A stretch of 64,000 nucleotides of DNA from a virus. The notes beneath the pieces were generated by a model. That model searched no databases, was not told the DNA's origin, and was given only the letters and a program-made list of their open reading frames with translations. Below, one piece after another: positions 34,015 to 42,140 of this stretch (positions within the stretch are counted from its first letter, which is position 1; each line of letters begins with the position of its first letter). A program made the position numbers and the translations under genes. The stretch lies in the IMG/VR virus record IMGVR_UViG_3300028581_000011, positions 62,001 to 126,000 of that record, one strand, 5' to 3'.

Positions 34015-34485
34015 TCACGGTACTAGCATGAAGCTCAGCTGAAACTGAAACATCCTGGTTGCTGGATCTACAAGCTCACCGCGCAGACCTATTAAGTAGC
34101 CCCGCAGTATTGATGATGGGCTGATGCGTATCTGTAGTGGTTCCGCGCGAGCAACAATTCGATTGGCTTTGTAAAACTCCAATACACGTCCAAAGCCACT
34201 TCCTGAGCCATTGCAGTCGTTAGCAACGCTTATACCCTCAACGGCAACTTCGCCAACCTTGTCGCCTGTGACGTAGACGTAGATATCGTTGCCAATAGTG
34301 TGTTGTACGAATACATTGCACGACGCAGACATCACCAGTCGCTGAAACATGCTGCGCATGGATTCAAAACCACCCCATCCATCCACAGACACGATGCTTC
34401 CAGACACTAGTGGACCTGCCAAGGCTTTGACGACGCCCATGTTAGATGAGCCGCGTCCACCGTTGGTGTATAGAACTACGCTCAT
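34015..34485 (-). CDS. Tail-tube-fold-like protein, 156 aa
   Basis: ATG 34485 follows GAGGTG. The segment RSMFQRLVMSASCNVFVQHT...VYVTGDKVGEVAVEGI resembles the tube protein at 41593 (LLVQRLQLSYQQQITRLYEV...YYVGGRTAGEVSIERV) in both spacing and composition. Tube-fold relatives often initiate the tube at the baseplate (T4 gp48/gp54 type). Its place directly after the tape measure fits that role. The similarity is by eye only. Confidence 0.5.
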   Translation of the reverse strand: MSVVLYTNGGRGSSNMGVVKALAGPLVSGSIVSVDGWGGFESMRSMFQRLVMSASCNVFVQHTIGNDIYVYVTGDKVGEVAVEGISVANDCNGSGSGFGRVLEFYKANRIVARAEPLQIRISPSSILRGYLIGLRGELVDPATRMFQFQLSFMLVP

Positions 34486-34492
34486 AGGCACC

Positions 34493-37198
34493 TCACGTCG
34501 CGCTTGGCGAACTGTCCATTTGTGCACCGCCGCTGACTTCGTTCTTGCCGTCGGACTTCAACTCTAGCGTGCCCGATAACACCAGCTTACCACCACCGCC
34601 TACGCCACCAGCGGATTGCGCAGCGGCGGCTGATTCTGCCTGCCTTCCGGCTGCTTCGAGTCTTGGTATCAATTCACCATAGAAGTCATTAGGCGATCTG
34701 GCGCTGTCTGCCAGCCTACCAAAGTCAGAATCGGCGCCGGCGTCACGAAGAGCATCGCGATCACCCTGGGACAGCTTATCAACGACTTGTGCGTAAGTGG
34801 CATTATCATCAACACCGGTTCTGGACCGCATGCTCTGATAAAGCTGCATCCGCCTAGATACGTCATTCAGGTATTTAAGCTGGCCTGTACGAGAGGCCCC
34901 CTTCTTCATGACGGCGTCTATGGACGACTTGCCCTTGGCATCAGCGCTGACACCAAACGCACCTAGAGCTTTGTCGCGTGCAGTTTCGTTGGCTTTAACA
35001 GCGTCCAAGAAACTATCCGAGGCCGGGCCACCTACGTCTAGATTGGCGGAATGAGATATGTCATTCAATGCGGCTACAGCATCGTCAAAGCCCTTGGCCG
35101 AAGCTGCGGTATCACCGCCAGCTCGCATGGCTGACGCCTGTGTTCGTAGGTTGGTAAGCGTAGACTCAAGCCTCGCCTTATCACCCTCGCTTACAGTGAC
35201 ACCACCCAGTGCGCGAGCCACCAGATCTGGAATTGATGTCGAAGGATCTGAGCTAATCACAGCCTCGGCCAGATTTCTGGTTATGCTGTTGCTGCCTAAT
35301 GGCGCTAGCGCACTCTCTAGCTTGGCACCGGCACTGGCAGCGGCATACGCCCGACGACCGCCGTCGCGAACACGGCCATTTGTTAAAGCCCAAGCATCAA
35401 CTAGGCTGCTGTTGAATTGTGAGCCTTGCAATGAGTTGTTCATGCTGCCAGTGACAACACTGGACAGACCCATCAATCCTTCCTCTAGCTTGTCCCTACC
35501 GCCGTACCTGTTAATCATCTGACGAGCTGCAGCGGCATTTGGCCCGTTGCCATCAGCGATTGCAGTCAGGTTAGCGGCCATGGAGCTGGCCATGTACTTG
35601 TCTCGGTCAGCATCGCCTAACTTAGCATTGTCACTCAACGCTGAGGCAGCTTGTCGGGATGATAGTTCAGCGGCCAATGCACCTCGCTGCTGGGCGCTAC
35701 CACCGACACCGGCAGAGTCCAGGGCACCGGCAATAGCCGTACGACCAGCACCGCCAATCTGTTTAAGCACAGCCTGTTTCTGCAGTGTGCCCTGCACATA
35801 GCCTTGGACATTGTTCTCGTGAACGTACTGTTGATTGCTAGACCGCTGGCTGTACATGCGGTCTATATCACCAGCAGCTAGCCCGAGTGTATTGCCGCTG
35901 GCTAGAATGGATGTCATTCGGTCAGAACCAATGTCGCTGATATTAACGTCCCTACCACCAAGCCGCACTGTTCCCTGTCCGGCCTGTACAGCCTGCATAA
36001 GCTTGGCCGCGTCAGAGCCTGCAGTAAATGTTCCAGCGCCGCCCAGGGACTGCATACGATACATTACACCCAGCCTATTGCTTATGCCGGATGCCGCCGC
36101 ATTAGCTGACAGGGCCTGGGCAGACTGTGTAAGCTGGCTTAGACCAGACATACCCCACGCCTGCATACCGCCGAGACCAGCAGAGCTATATCCCGCCATG
36201 AATTGCATGCCTGACATCGCTGTGCTGGCCGAGAAGGCTGGGTTTAGGCCTAATGAGCCTGTCATCTGTATGGCTGACTGCTGTAACGCCACAGCGCCTT
36301 CTAGGCCTATGCCTACGTGCTGTGCCATTCTGTTTGTGGTTCGAACTAGCATCTCAGCGCTGCCAGTCGACATCTGCTGCATGCCACCACCGGTCAGGCC
36401 GTCCAGAGCTTTCAGCAGCTGCCCCATAGGTGCGTTGGGCTTGCCGGCCTCGCCAAAAATCTCGGACATAGCCGAGACGACTTTCTCGTAACCCTTCAAC
36501 GTTCGAATGACTTTACCGGAATCAATCGATCCAGCCTTGTCTCCACCTACCCCGCCAGACAAGTCGCCAAATACACCTCGCTGCTGCTGTGCGCCAAACA
36601 GGGCACCCTGCTGACCCATACTTAACGTACGGTCCCTGTAGTTGTCTCCAGCATACATGCTCTGCTGGATTTGGTTGCCTAACGTCGTAACAGTCTCGAC
36701 GCCTAGCCCCAATCGTCCGGTCATCGGATCTATCATGTTCTGACCGGCTGTCATCAGATGACTAGCCAGCACAGTACGACTACCGCGACGACCACCAAAG
36801 CTATCAAGGAAGTTAGGCGACATTCGCGCCATCATTGGCGCTGCGCCGGCAGCTGTATCTGCCAGCGTGTTGGCTGCTGCTTCTGTCTGGTCATTCCAGG
36901 CAATGCCGGCGATATTGGCACTACCGCGCAACCAGCCCCTGAACATCGCACGTTCGTCAGGAGCAGCCGCACGCATGGCAGCGTCGTGCATCAGCGAGAA
37001 GCGCTGCTGCTCCATACGCCGATACGGATTCCGACCAGTTAGCCCGCCAAGGAATAGACCGTGGTTGTTGGCGTAGCCTGATAACAGCGCGCCACCAATG
37101 GCCTGTATGCCCATGGCCATAGGGTCACCACCGCCATCAAGGCCTTCAAGACCGTTGTATGACGGGCTCATGCTGAACGGCCAGTTATCGCTTGCCAT
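34493..37198 (-). CDS. Tape-measure protein
   Basis: This 901-aa chain is rich in Ala, Gly, Met and Ser. Long helical stretches (for example VVSAMSEIFGEAGKP, MSGLSQLTQSAQALSANAAA) and small-residue repeats suggest a fibre that fills the tail tube. It follows the tail-assembly-chaperone pair, which is the usual order. If about 0.15 nm per residue applies, the tail would be near 135 nm, an inference only. No lytic domain is seen in it. Start ATG 37198. Confidence 0.75.
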   Translation of the reverse strand: MASDNWPFSMSPSYNGLEGLDGGGDPMAMGIQAIGGALLSGYANNHGLFLGGLTGRNPYRRMEQQRFSLMHDAAMRAAAPDERAMFRGWLRGSANIAGIAWNDQTEAAANTLADTAAGAAPMMARMSPNFLDSFGGRRGSRTVLASHLMTAGQNMIDPMTGRLGLGVETVTTLGNQIQQSMYAGDNYRDRTLSMGQQGALFGAQQQRGVFGDLSGGVGGDKAGSIDSGKVIRTLKGYEKVVSAMSEIFGEAGKPNAPMGQLLKALDGLTGGGMQQMSTGSAEMLVRTTNRMAQHVGIGLEGAVALQQSAIQMTGSLGLNPAFSASTAMSGMQFMAGYSSAGLGGMQAWGMSGLSQLTQSAQALSANAAASGISNRLGVMYRMQSLGGAGTFTAGSDAAKLMQAVQAGQGTVRLGGRDVNISDIGSDRMTSILASGNTLGLAAGDIDRMYSQRSSNQQYVHENNVQGYVQGTLQKQAVLKQIGGAGRTAIAGALDSAGVGGSAQQRGALAAELSSRQAASALSDNAKLGDADRDKYMASSMAANLTAIADGNGPNAAAARQMINRYGGRDKLEEGLMGLSSVVTGSMNNSLQGSQFNSSLVDAWALTNGRVRDGGRRAYAAASAGAKLESALAPLGSNSITRNLAEAVISSDPSTSIPDLVARALGGVTVSEGDKARLESTLTNLRTQASAMRAGGDTAASAKGFDDAVAALNDISHSANLDVGGPASDSFLDAVKANETARDKALGAFGVSADAKGKSSIDAVMKKGASRTGQLKYLNDVSRRMQLYQSMRSRTGVDDNATYAQVVDKLSQGDRDALRDAGADSDFGRLADSARSPNDFYGELIPRLEAAGRQAESAAAAQSAGGVGGGGKLVLSGTLELKSDGKNEVSGGAQMDSSPSAT

Positions 37199-37670
37199 AT
37201 CGGCGCTTCCTTGCTGGTGTCACAGGCCTGCTAACCGGCCGACGCTGCTTACTCTCTCTGGCCTCTTTATGTCGGGCCAACATGGCAGCGGCAGCTGCTT
37301 CGATCTTTTTGCGAACTTCAGGATCGTTGCTATCACCGAAGCGTTTGTTCCAGCCACCGACCATGGCCTTAACTGAACGCCTATTAGCATCTTCCCTGTT
37401 TTTGGTTGTTTCAGGGAAGTACATATTCTGCAGTTCATTCAACAGATCGAATGATCCGTCTCGCGCATAGTTGAAATAGCTGTCCTCCAGGTGATTGATT
37501 TGTAGAAACGCTAGATTATGCTGCAGCAGCAGTTTCAGCATTTCTACCTTTTGCTGCCTATCGAATTCGCGCAACACTAGCGATTTATGAAGCCCCCACT
37601 GTTGATCAAACGGCTTGCATTTGCTGACATCTAAGCGCCCGGCTACGGCGGCCCTTACAAGTAGGCTCAA
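37185..37670 (-). CDS. Tail assembly chaperone, frameshift extension candidate, 161 aa
   Basis: This reading frame has no good start of its own. Its first candidate codon is TTG 37670, directly abutting AGGG and overlapping the stop of the previous gene. The frame is, however, open for 17 codons before that TTG and is reached by a -1 shift at the heptamer 37688-37694. The protein is basic at its C-terminus (KQRRPVSRPVTPARKRRYGKR) and helical. I infer it is made mainly as a C-terminal extension of the 353-aa protein. Confidence 0.6.
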   Translation of the reverse strand: MSLLVRAAVAGRLDVSKCKPFDQQWGLHKSLVLREFDRQQKVEMLKLLLQHNLAFLQINHLEDSYFNYARDGSFDLLNELQNMYFPETTKNREDANRRSVKAMVGGWNKRFGDSNDPEVRKKIEAAAAAMLARHKEARESKQRRPVSRPVTPARKRRYGKR

Positions 37671-38728
37671 CCCTGGCCGGGTTTCCAGAAATTTGCGTTT
37701 CTGACATTCTCCTCCATGCGCTTAGCAAGCAGTTCGAAGTCATTGATCAGCTGACCGACAATACGATGTAGACCCTCAGACTTGAAAATCCGGTCATACA
37801 CGTATTGCTGTATGGCAACCAACGGGGACTCAACGTCGCCAATCTTCTGTTTCCAAGCCTCGATAGACTGAGGGAAGTCGGCGCTCCACTCAGTAGTGCG
37901 AATGTCTACAAGCTGCATACAGGCTTTGTAGCGTGTTAGCTGCTCGTAGGGGTCCATTGTCTTGTTAGCACGTTGTTCGCTGTGCACCTGATTGAAGCAC
38001 AGGTCGAGTTCCGCCGGTGACACCTGCCGAATGGTTACCTGCAGCTTACCACCAAGACATGAGTAGCATTTCTGCCACGGTGTCAGCGCCAGTGTCGATT
38101 CAACAAACGACTCAAGATCCTCGGCTGACGGCTTAATAGGGTCGGCAGCCAAGTCGCTGAATCCGCAATTCCGACACTTGGTTACCTTATCTAACGCGCC
38201 GGTCTGATCTTTCTCTTCAGTAGTGCCTTCAGCAATCTCCGCAGCAAGCTTGTTAGGCTCAACATCCATGTCGACTTCTATGTTGGGCTGCGAAGATGCC
38301 TGGATAGCTGCCATCACACCTGGGGCGATAGGCCCTTGTGCAGGCCTAATCGGATCCTCGGCTACTGTGCTTGTCTGTGCTGCTTCTGCAAACAGGGAAC
38401 GAACACGACGCATTCGTTCAGGCGTAGCTTGCTCAAGCGGAACAGACGGCGGCTGTCGTAGTGGTGGCTGATCTGGCGACACAGGCAAAGGCATTTGGCC
38501 GATATCGTACGCCGATGTCTGCGCTTCGGCCATGGCTTCGGCTAGCAGCTGTGGCAGGTTCTCAGGAATAGGCTCTCCATCGCGCCAGCCCAGCTCCTCC
38601 AGCTGCTCTCGTTCGGTATCAGTCAAACGCTGCACACGCATAGGCCGTCCTGGCGGCAACGGCAGATTAGAGCCCGACAGTTCCTTCAGTGACGGCATTG
38701 GACGATTTCTAACTGGTTTATCTTGCAT
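37667..38728 (-). CDS. Tail assembly chaperone-like protein, 353 aa
   Basis: The first 150 residues are Pro/Glu-rich and probably flexible. A four-cysteine metal motif, CRNCGF followed by CYSC, lies near residues 187-230. The C-terminal half is helical (DPYEQLTRYKACMQLVDIRT). It lies between the tail tube/spike genes and the tape measure, the usual place of chaperones that wrap the tape measure during tail assembly. A -1 shift near its end would fuse it to the 161-aa downstream frame. Confidence 0.6.
   Translation of the reverse strand: MQDKPVRNRPMPSLKELSGSNLPLPPGRPMRVQRLTDTEREQLEELGWRDGEPIPENLPQLLAEAMAEAQTSAYDIGQMPLPVSPDQPPLRQPPSVPLEQATPERMRRVRSLFAEAAQTSTVAEDPIRPAQGPIAPGVMAAIQASSQPNIEVDMDVEPNKLAAEIAEGTTEEKDQTGALDKVTKCRNCGFSDLAADPIKPSAEDLESFVESTLALTPWQKCYSCLGGKLQVTIRQVSPAELDLCFNQVHSEQRANKTMDPYEQLTRYKACMQLVDIRTTEWSADFPQSIEAWKQKIGDVESPLVAIQQYVYDRIFKSEGLHRIVGQLINDFELLAKRMEENVRNANFWKPGQG
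37688..37694 (-). promoter_or_regulatory. Candidate -1 ribosomal frameshift heptamer (A AAT TTC)
   Basis: The zero frame reads GCA AAT TTC TGG, so the heptamer A AAU UUC fits the X-XXY-YYZ rule. Slippage by one base enters the frame of the 161-aa downstream reading frame (AAA TTT CTG GAA ...). The site lies six codons before the zero-frame stop. Confidence 0.5.
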
Positions 38729-38738
38729 CGCTTTCCCC

Positions 38739-41492
38739 TCAAGAGTTAACTGACTTGGCTATTACCTTGTAGCCCGAGTCAAATGACTTCGGATCCCAGC
38801 CTTCCCATTGCGGGTCCGTATAAGCGTCATCGGCACGTGACTTGTCGTAGCCTTCTTTGACGATGTAATACTTGTGCTGAAGCTGTAGAAAAGAACTGTC
38901 GTCAGTCCAGGCCTCACGGCCAGGATGTGGCTGCATCTTCTCTCCGTGATACTCGACGTCCTGCTCTTTCCAGGCCGTTCCACCAGACGAGGCGTCAGCA
39001 ATACACTGCCACCAAGCCTGAGGTAGCTTGAAGCTGGCCGTATTCATTTGATCTGCTGTACGCAGACTGAACTGCAGCTTCTCTTGCAAAATGCTACTAC
39101 CAATGCCGTTGTCCGAATAGAGCTCGTCTGTGAACGTAGCAGCGAATATGTCGCTCATCGTGGTCTTTATACGCGACATGTAGTCATCTTGTGTCGCCAT
39201 GTCGCTTGTATAGTCCCGGCCCTTCTCCATCTCACCGATACGACCTTCGTAGATTCTGGATTTGGCCGAGGCATAGTGGCCATCAACGGACAACGAATAA
39301 CCACGGAATAGATGACCGCCTCGTAGGTTGCACAGCATGCCATTGATGATTAGCGGTGAGCCTATGCGACAGCAAGCAGGATGCCACGAATTAACAGCTG
39401 TCGGAGTGCCCTTCTGTTTCTGTGAGGCTCCGCTCCAGAAAGCATCGGCTGCATACGAGCTAATGAACCTGAATACCTTGTCGGCAACAACGTTTACAGT
39501 CTGTTGACCTTGATCGGCATCTATAGTGATAGGACCTGCATCTATCTTGCCATCCGTGCTGCCTGTGCGTAGATATAGCTCTTTGCCCATCAGCGCTACC
39601 TTACTGTGCGCTGCTTTGAACAAAATGCCTGATCCTCGTATCTCTTCGCCGGCAGCGTCTGTCCATTCTTGCAGATCGGACGCTGCCCTGTTCTCAAACA
39701 GCATGCGTCCTTGTTTTCCACCGTTACCGGCCAGGAATTCTGTGTTGTACTGAGCTTTAATGCGTACATCGGCATTAGAGCTCGTCACATCAACAGAATT
39801 CTGAGCACGAAGCACAATATCGTCGCCGCTCCAGACTATCAGGCTCTTGCCAGGCATAAGCATGACGTCACCGGCTGGTCGCAGCAGTATATTGCCGCCG
39901 GTCATCAAGATTTCGCTGCCGTAGGCATCTCTGAACACCAAACCGCCGTCAGGTGTCTGCCAGAAGCCTGAAGTAGACTCGAAATACTCTGTTTCTCCGT
40001 ATCGACCGTCAATACGCACAGATTTCTTGTCTGGTGGAGGCAGCCAAGTGTCAGATTCTAGTGAAGAGAACTCTGGAGGGGACGCTAGAACGCTAAGAGG
40101 CGAGTCTCCAGACTCAGAATGCTCTTCAGGCAGCGAAAAGTCCTTGTTGTGGTAGTGAAAAGGATGCAACATCTTCCAATTGAAGTTATGTGCGTCCGAA
40201 TCAGCCACATGCTGCGCCTGCAAGACGTGCGGTAGCTCGTCGTCAGGCATAGGCATAGCTTTGACTTTATGTTCTTCATCGCCAATGCCAGAGAAAGAAT
40301 AGCCACCGGTATCTGTGTATCTATCTCCTTGCGGATCTTCAGGTAGCCTGAGTTGCTTAGCTATGGGTATCAGCGCACGCTTTGTAATCGAGATACTGTG
40401 CGCGCTGGTAAGCGAATACGACCCATCAAGGCCCACGCTCTCTCGAAATAGACCTATAGGCGTGCTTTCCGTGTCGGAAAACGTCCACGGACCCTTGGCA
40501 TTAGCCGGCGGGGCCATCAATTCACGCAAATAGCCCTGCCCTAGGTAGCCACGCCACTCACGCCAGCGGAAGAATGGGCTCTGATCGTCCTCTTTTGGCT
40601 CGTACGCAGCCCATATAGCCTGCTTATGTACGTCATCAGCAGACTTTTCGTCGATAGACCGTTCGTCTTGTTCGAAATACCCTGCGGCTTCCCACGGATA
40701 CACCGCCGAAGCATAGCAGTTGTAGGCTTCACCACTGTCGTTTCGTACCTGCCACTGACTGTTTGCAGTGTTCCAGTCCAGGTTGTAGGTCGACAGGCGG
40801 GCAAAACGGTCTGCGTAGAACAAAAACAGGCCACAGATCTCGTCGATGCTTAGCTGGATGTGTGCATCGTCAATGAAAACGCTGCCACCAAGGTCACTAA
40901 TGCGTCCCCACTCGCCAGCAACAGTGGCATCTAGCGGTCGTGAGTCAGAATAGTCACGCACACCACAGTTTTTGGACAGCATCGAGAACAGCTGCTTGTA
41001 CAAGCCACCCTCAGCCACGAGGCATGATCCACCACCCTGGACAATCCAGTCAGGTTGAGACAGATCGCCACACTGCACAAGCCCAGGCACAGCACAAAGT
41101 ATGATGCCAGTGGTGGACTCAGCGGGTCGATGGACAAGTACGAACTGCCCAGGCCCTAGTGGAGATGTTTCGCGTACTGAGAACGGGTAGAGACCCGTTT
41201 CAGAGCCCTTGCTACAGCCTATATCGCCTCCACCGTCAGATAACTGCACTTTGTACCAGTTGCAGTACGGTATGGCTATGACGATACGGCCCAGACACAG
41301 TAAGCCTTGCTTGCCCAGGCTCATCTGGTGCAAGCCAGCAGACTCACGTGTGTTACTGGCCAAAGTAGCCTGCGAAGCCATCTCAGGGGCCGTAGACGAG
41401 TCTATTCGAAGCTCGTTGGCTCTGAGTCTGGCTTGCAGGTTTTGAATTTGGTCAGTTGTAAGGGCACGCTCAGAAAAAGGAGGCTCGGGCAT
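38739..41492 (-). CDS. Baseplate/spike-complex protein, 917 aa
   Basis: I use ATG 41492, with AGG nine bases upstream. An in-frame TTG at 41552 lacks a usable ribosome site. The N-terminal region is a coiled-coil-like stretch, then an OB-like segment (GRIVIAIPYCNWYKVQLSDGGG near residues 68-89). The rest is long and strand-rich, including a repeat-like middle (EILMTGGNILLRPAGDVMLMP) typical of gpV/VgrG-type spike beta-helices. Gene order (tube, then this, then chaperones) fits a spike or hub-attached protein. Not all of the 917 residues can be explained by a spike alone. Confidence 0.6.
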   Translation of the reverse strand: MPEPPFSERALTTDQIQNLQARLRANELRIDSSTAPEMASQATLASNTRESAGLHQMSLGKQGLLCLGRIVIAIPYCNWYKVQLSDGGGDIGCSKGSETGLYPFSVRETSPLGPGQFVLVHRPAESTTGIILCAVPGLVQCGDLSQPDWIVQGGGSCLVAEGGLYKQLFSMLSKNCGVRDYSDSRPLDATVAGEWGRISDLGGSVFIDDAHIQLSIDEICGLFLFYADRFARLSTYNLDWNTANSQWQVRNDSGEAYNCYASAVYPWEAAGYFEQDERSIDEKSADDVHKQAIWAAYEPKEDDQSPFFRWREWRGYLGQGYLRELMAPPANAKGPWTFSDTESTPIGLFRESVGLDGSYSLTSAHSISITKRALIPIAKQLRLPEDPQGDRYTDTGGYSFSGIGDEEHKVKAMPMPDDELPHVLQAQHVADSDAHNFNWKMLHPFHYHNKDFSLPEEHSESGDSPLSVLASPPEFSSLESDTWLPPPDKKSVRIDGRYGETEYFESTSGFWQTPDGGLVFRDAYGSEILMTGGNILLRPAGDVMLMPGKSLIVWSGDDIVLRAQNSVDVTSSNADVRIKAQYNTEFLAGNGGKQGRMLFENRAASDLQEWTDAAGEEIRGSGILFKAAHSKVALMGKELYLRTGSTDGKIDAGPITIDADQGQQTVNVVADKVFRFISSYAADAFWSGASQKQKGTPTAVNSWHPACCRIGSPLIINGMLCNLRGGHLFRGYSLSVDGHYASAKSRIYEGRIGEMEKGRDYTSDMATQDDYMSRIKTTMSDIFAATFTDELYSDNGIGSSILQEKLQFSLRTADQMNTASFKLPQAWWQCIADASSGGTAWKEQDVEYHGEKMQPHPGREAWTDDSSFLQLQHKYYIVKEGYDKSRADDAYTDPQWEGWDPKSFDSGYKVIAKSVNS

Positions 41493-41528
41493 TAGTAATG
41501 GCCTATTGGTATGGGCTCTAGGTCCCTC

Positions 41529-41583
41529 GGGTGGCAGTCCGCTGTCACCCAAGCCTTAACCGCGCTGTGGGCCAGTCAGCGCG
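41529..41583 (-). terminator. Two hairpins after the tail tube gene
   Basis: An 8-bp stem (41560-41567 with 41576-41583) and a 5-bp stem (41529-41533 with 41546-41550) lie between the tube stop and the spike start. Neither has a T-run, so they may reduce read-through or stabilise tube mRNA rather than end transcription. Confidence 0.4.
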
Positions 41584-41592
41584 GCAATGTCA

Positions 41593-42084
41593 TCAGGTGC
41601 TGTAAATCAGCGAACTGAACATGAGTCGCAACGACTCATTGATCAACATGTCCGCTGAAGTAACACCGACGCCGACAGTCGTAATGACGCAGAAGTAGCA
41701 TTCATACGACACCGTGGACATCGACGTGGTATCACAGCCGCTGGTAAGTTCCATGTGCACAGTGTTTCCATCCGCAGCGCAGATGTCGCCGTACGTCTGG
41801 TAGAAGGCTGCCGTGATGGTCTTCGGGCCGATAACGCGCTCGATAGACACCTCGCCAGCCGTTCGGCCGCCCACGTAGTATATGCGCGGCTGTCCGACCT
41901 CGTAAAGCCTGGTGATCTGCTGTTGATAGCTCAGCTGCAGGCGCTGAACAAGCAGTCCAACATCGGCACCAAGCTGAATGTCGGCAGACCCGTCGGTAAT
42001 ACGAGGAAACGTCAGTGTGGCCTGCTCTGCAGAGAAAGCACCACCGAACGTATCAGAGTTGCGATTGAAGACGTCTCTACTCAT
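41593..42084 (-). CDS. Tail tube protein
   Basis: 163 aa, the usual length for gp19-like tube proteins. It is strand-rich, with a helical QRLQLSYQQQITRLYEVG segment and a GRTAGEVSIERVIGP strand-turn. The tube is a stack of hexamers inside the sheath and conducts DNA. It directly follows the sheath gene and precedes the spike. The CACGGAGG ribosome site matches the highly expressed virion genes. The palindrome copy 3 lies just upstream. Confidence 0.8.
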   Translation of the reverse strand: MSRDVFNRNSDTFGGAFSAEQATLTFPRITDGSADIQLGADVGLLVQRLQLSYQQQITRLYEVGQPRIYYVGGRTAGEVSIERVIGPKTITAAFYQTYGDICAADGNTVHMELTSGCDTTSMSTVSYECYFCVITTVGVGVTSADMLINESLRLMFSSLIYST

Positions 42085-42105
42085 TTTTTGCCTCCGTGCT
42101 GGGTT

Positions 42106-42133
42106 GAGATGTAATTAGCGCTAATTACATCTC
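42106..42133. promoter_or_regulatory. Palindrome, copy 3 (28 bp, perfect)
   Basis: The longest perfect copy. Its core is TAATTAGCGCTAATTA, with flanks reading GAGATG on one side and CATCTC on the other. It sits in the gap between sheath and tube genes, 21 bases before the tube start. Confidence 0.8.
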
Positions 42134-42140
42134 GTCCCGG

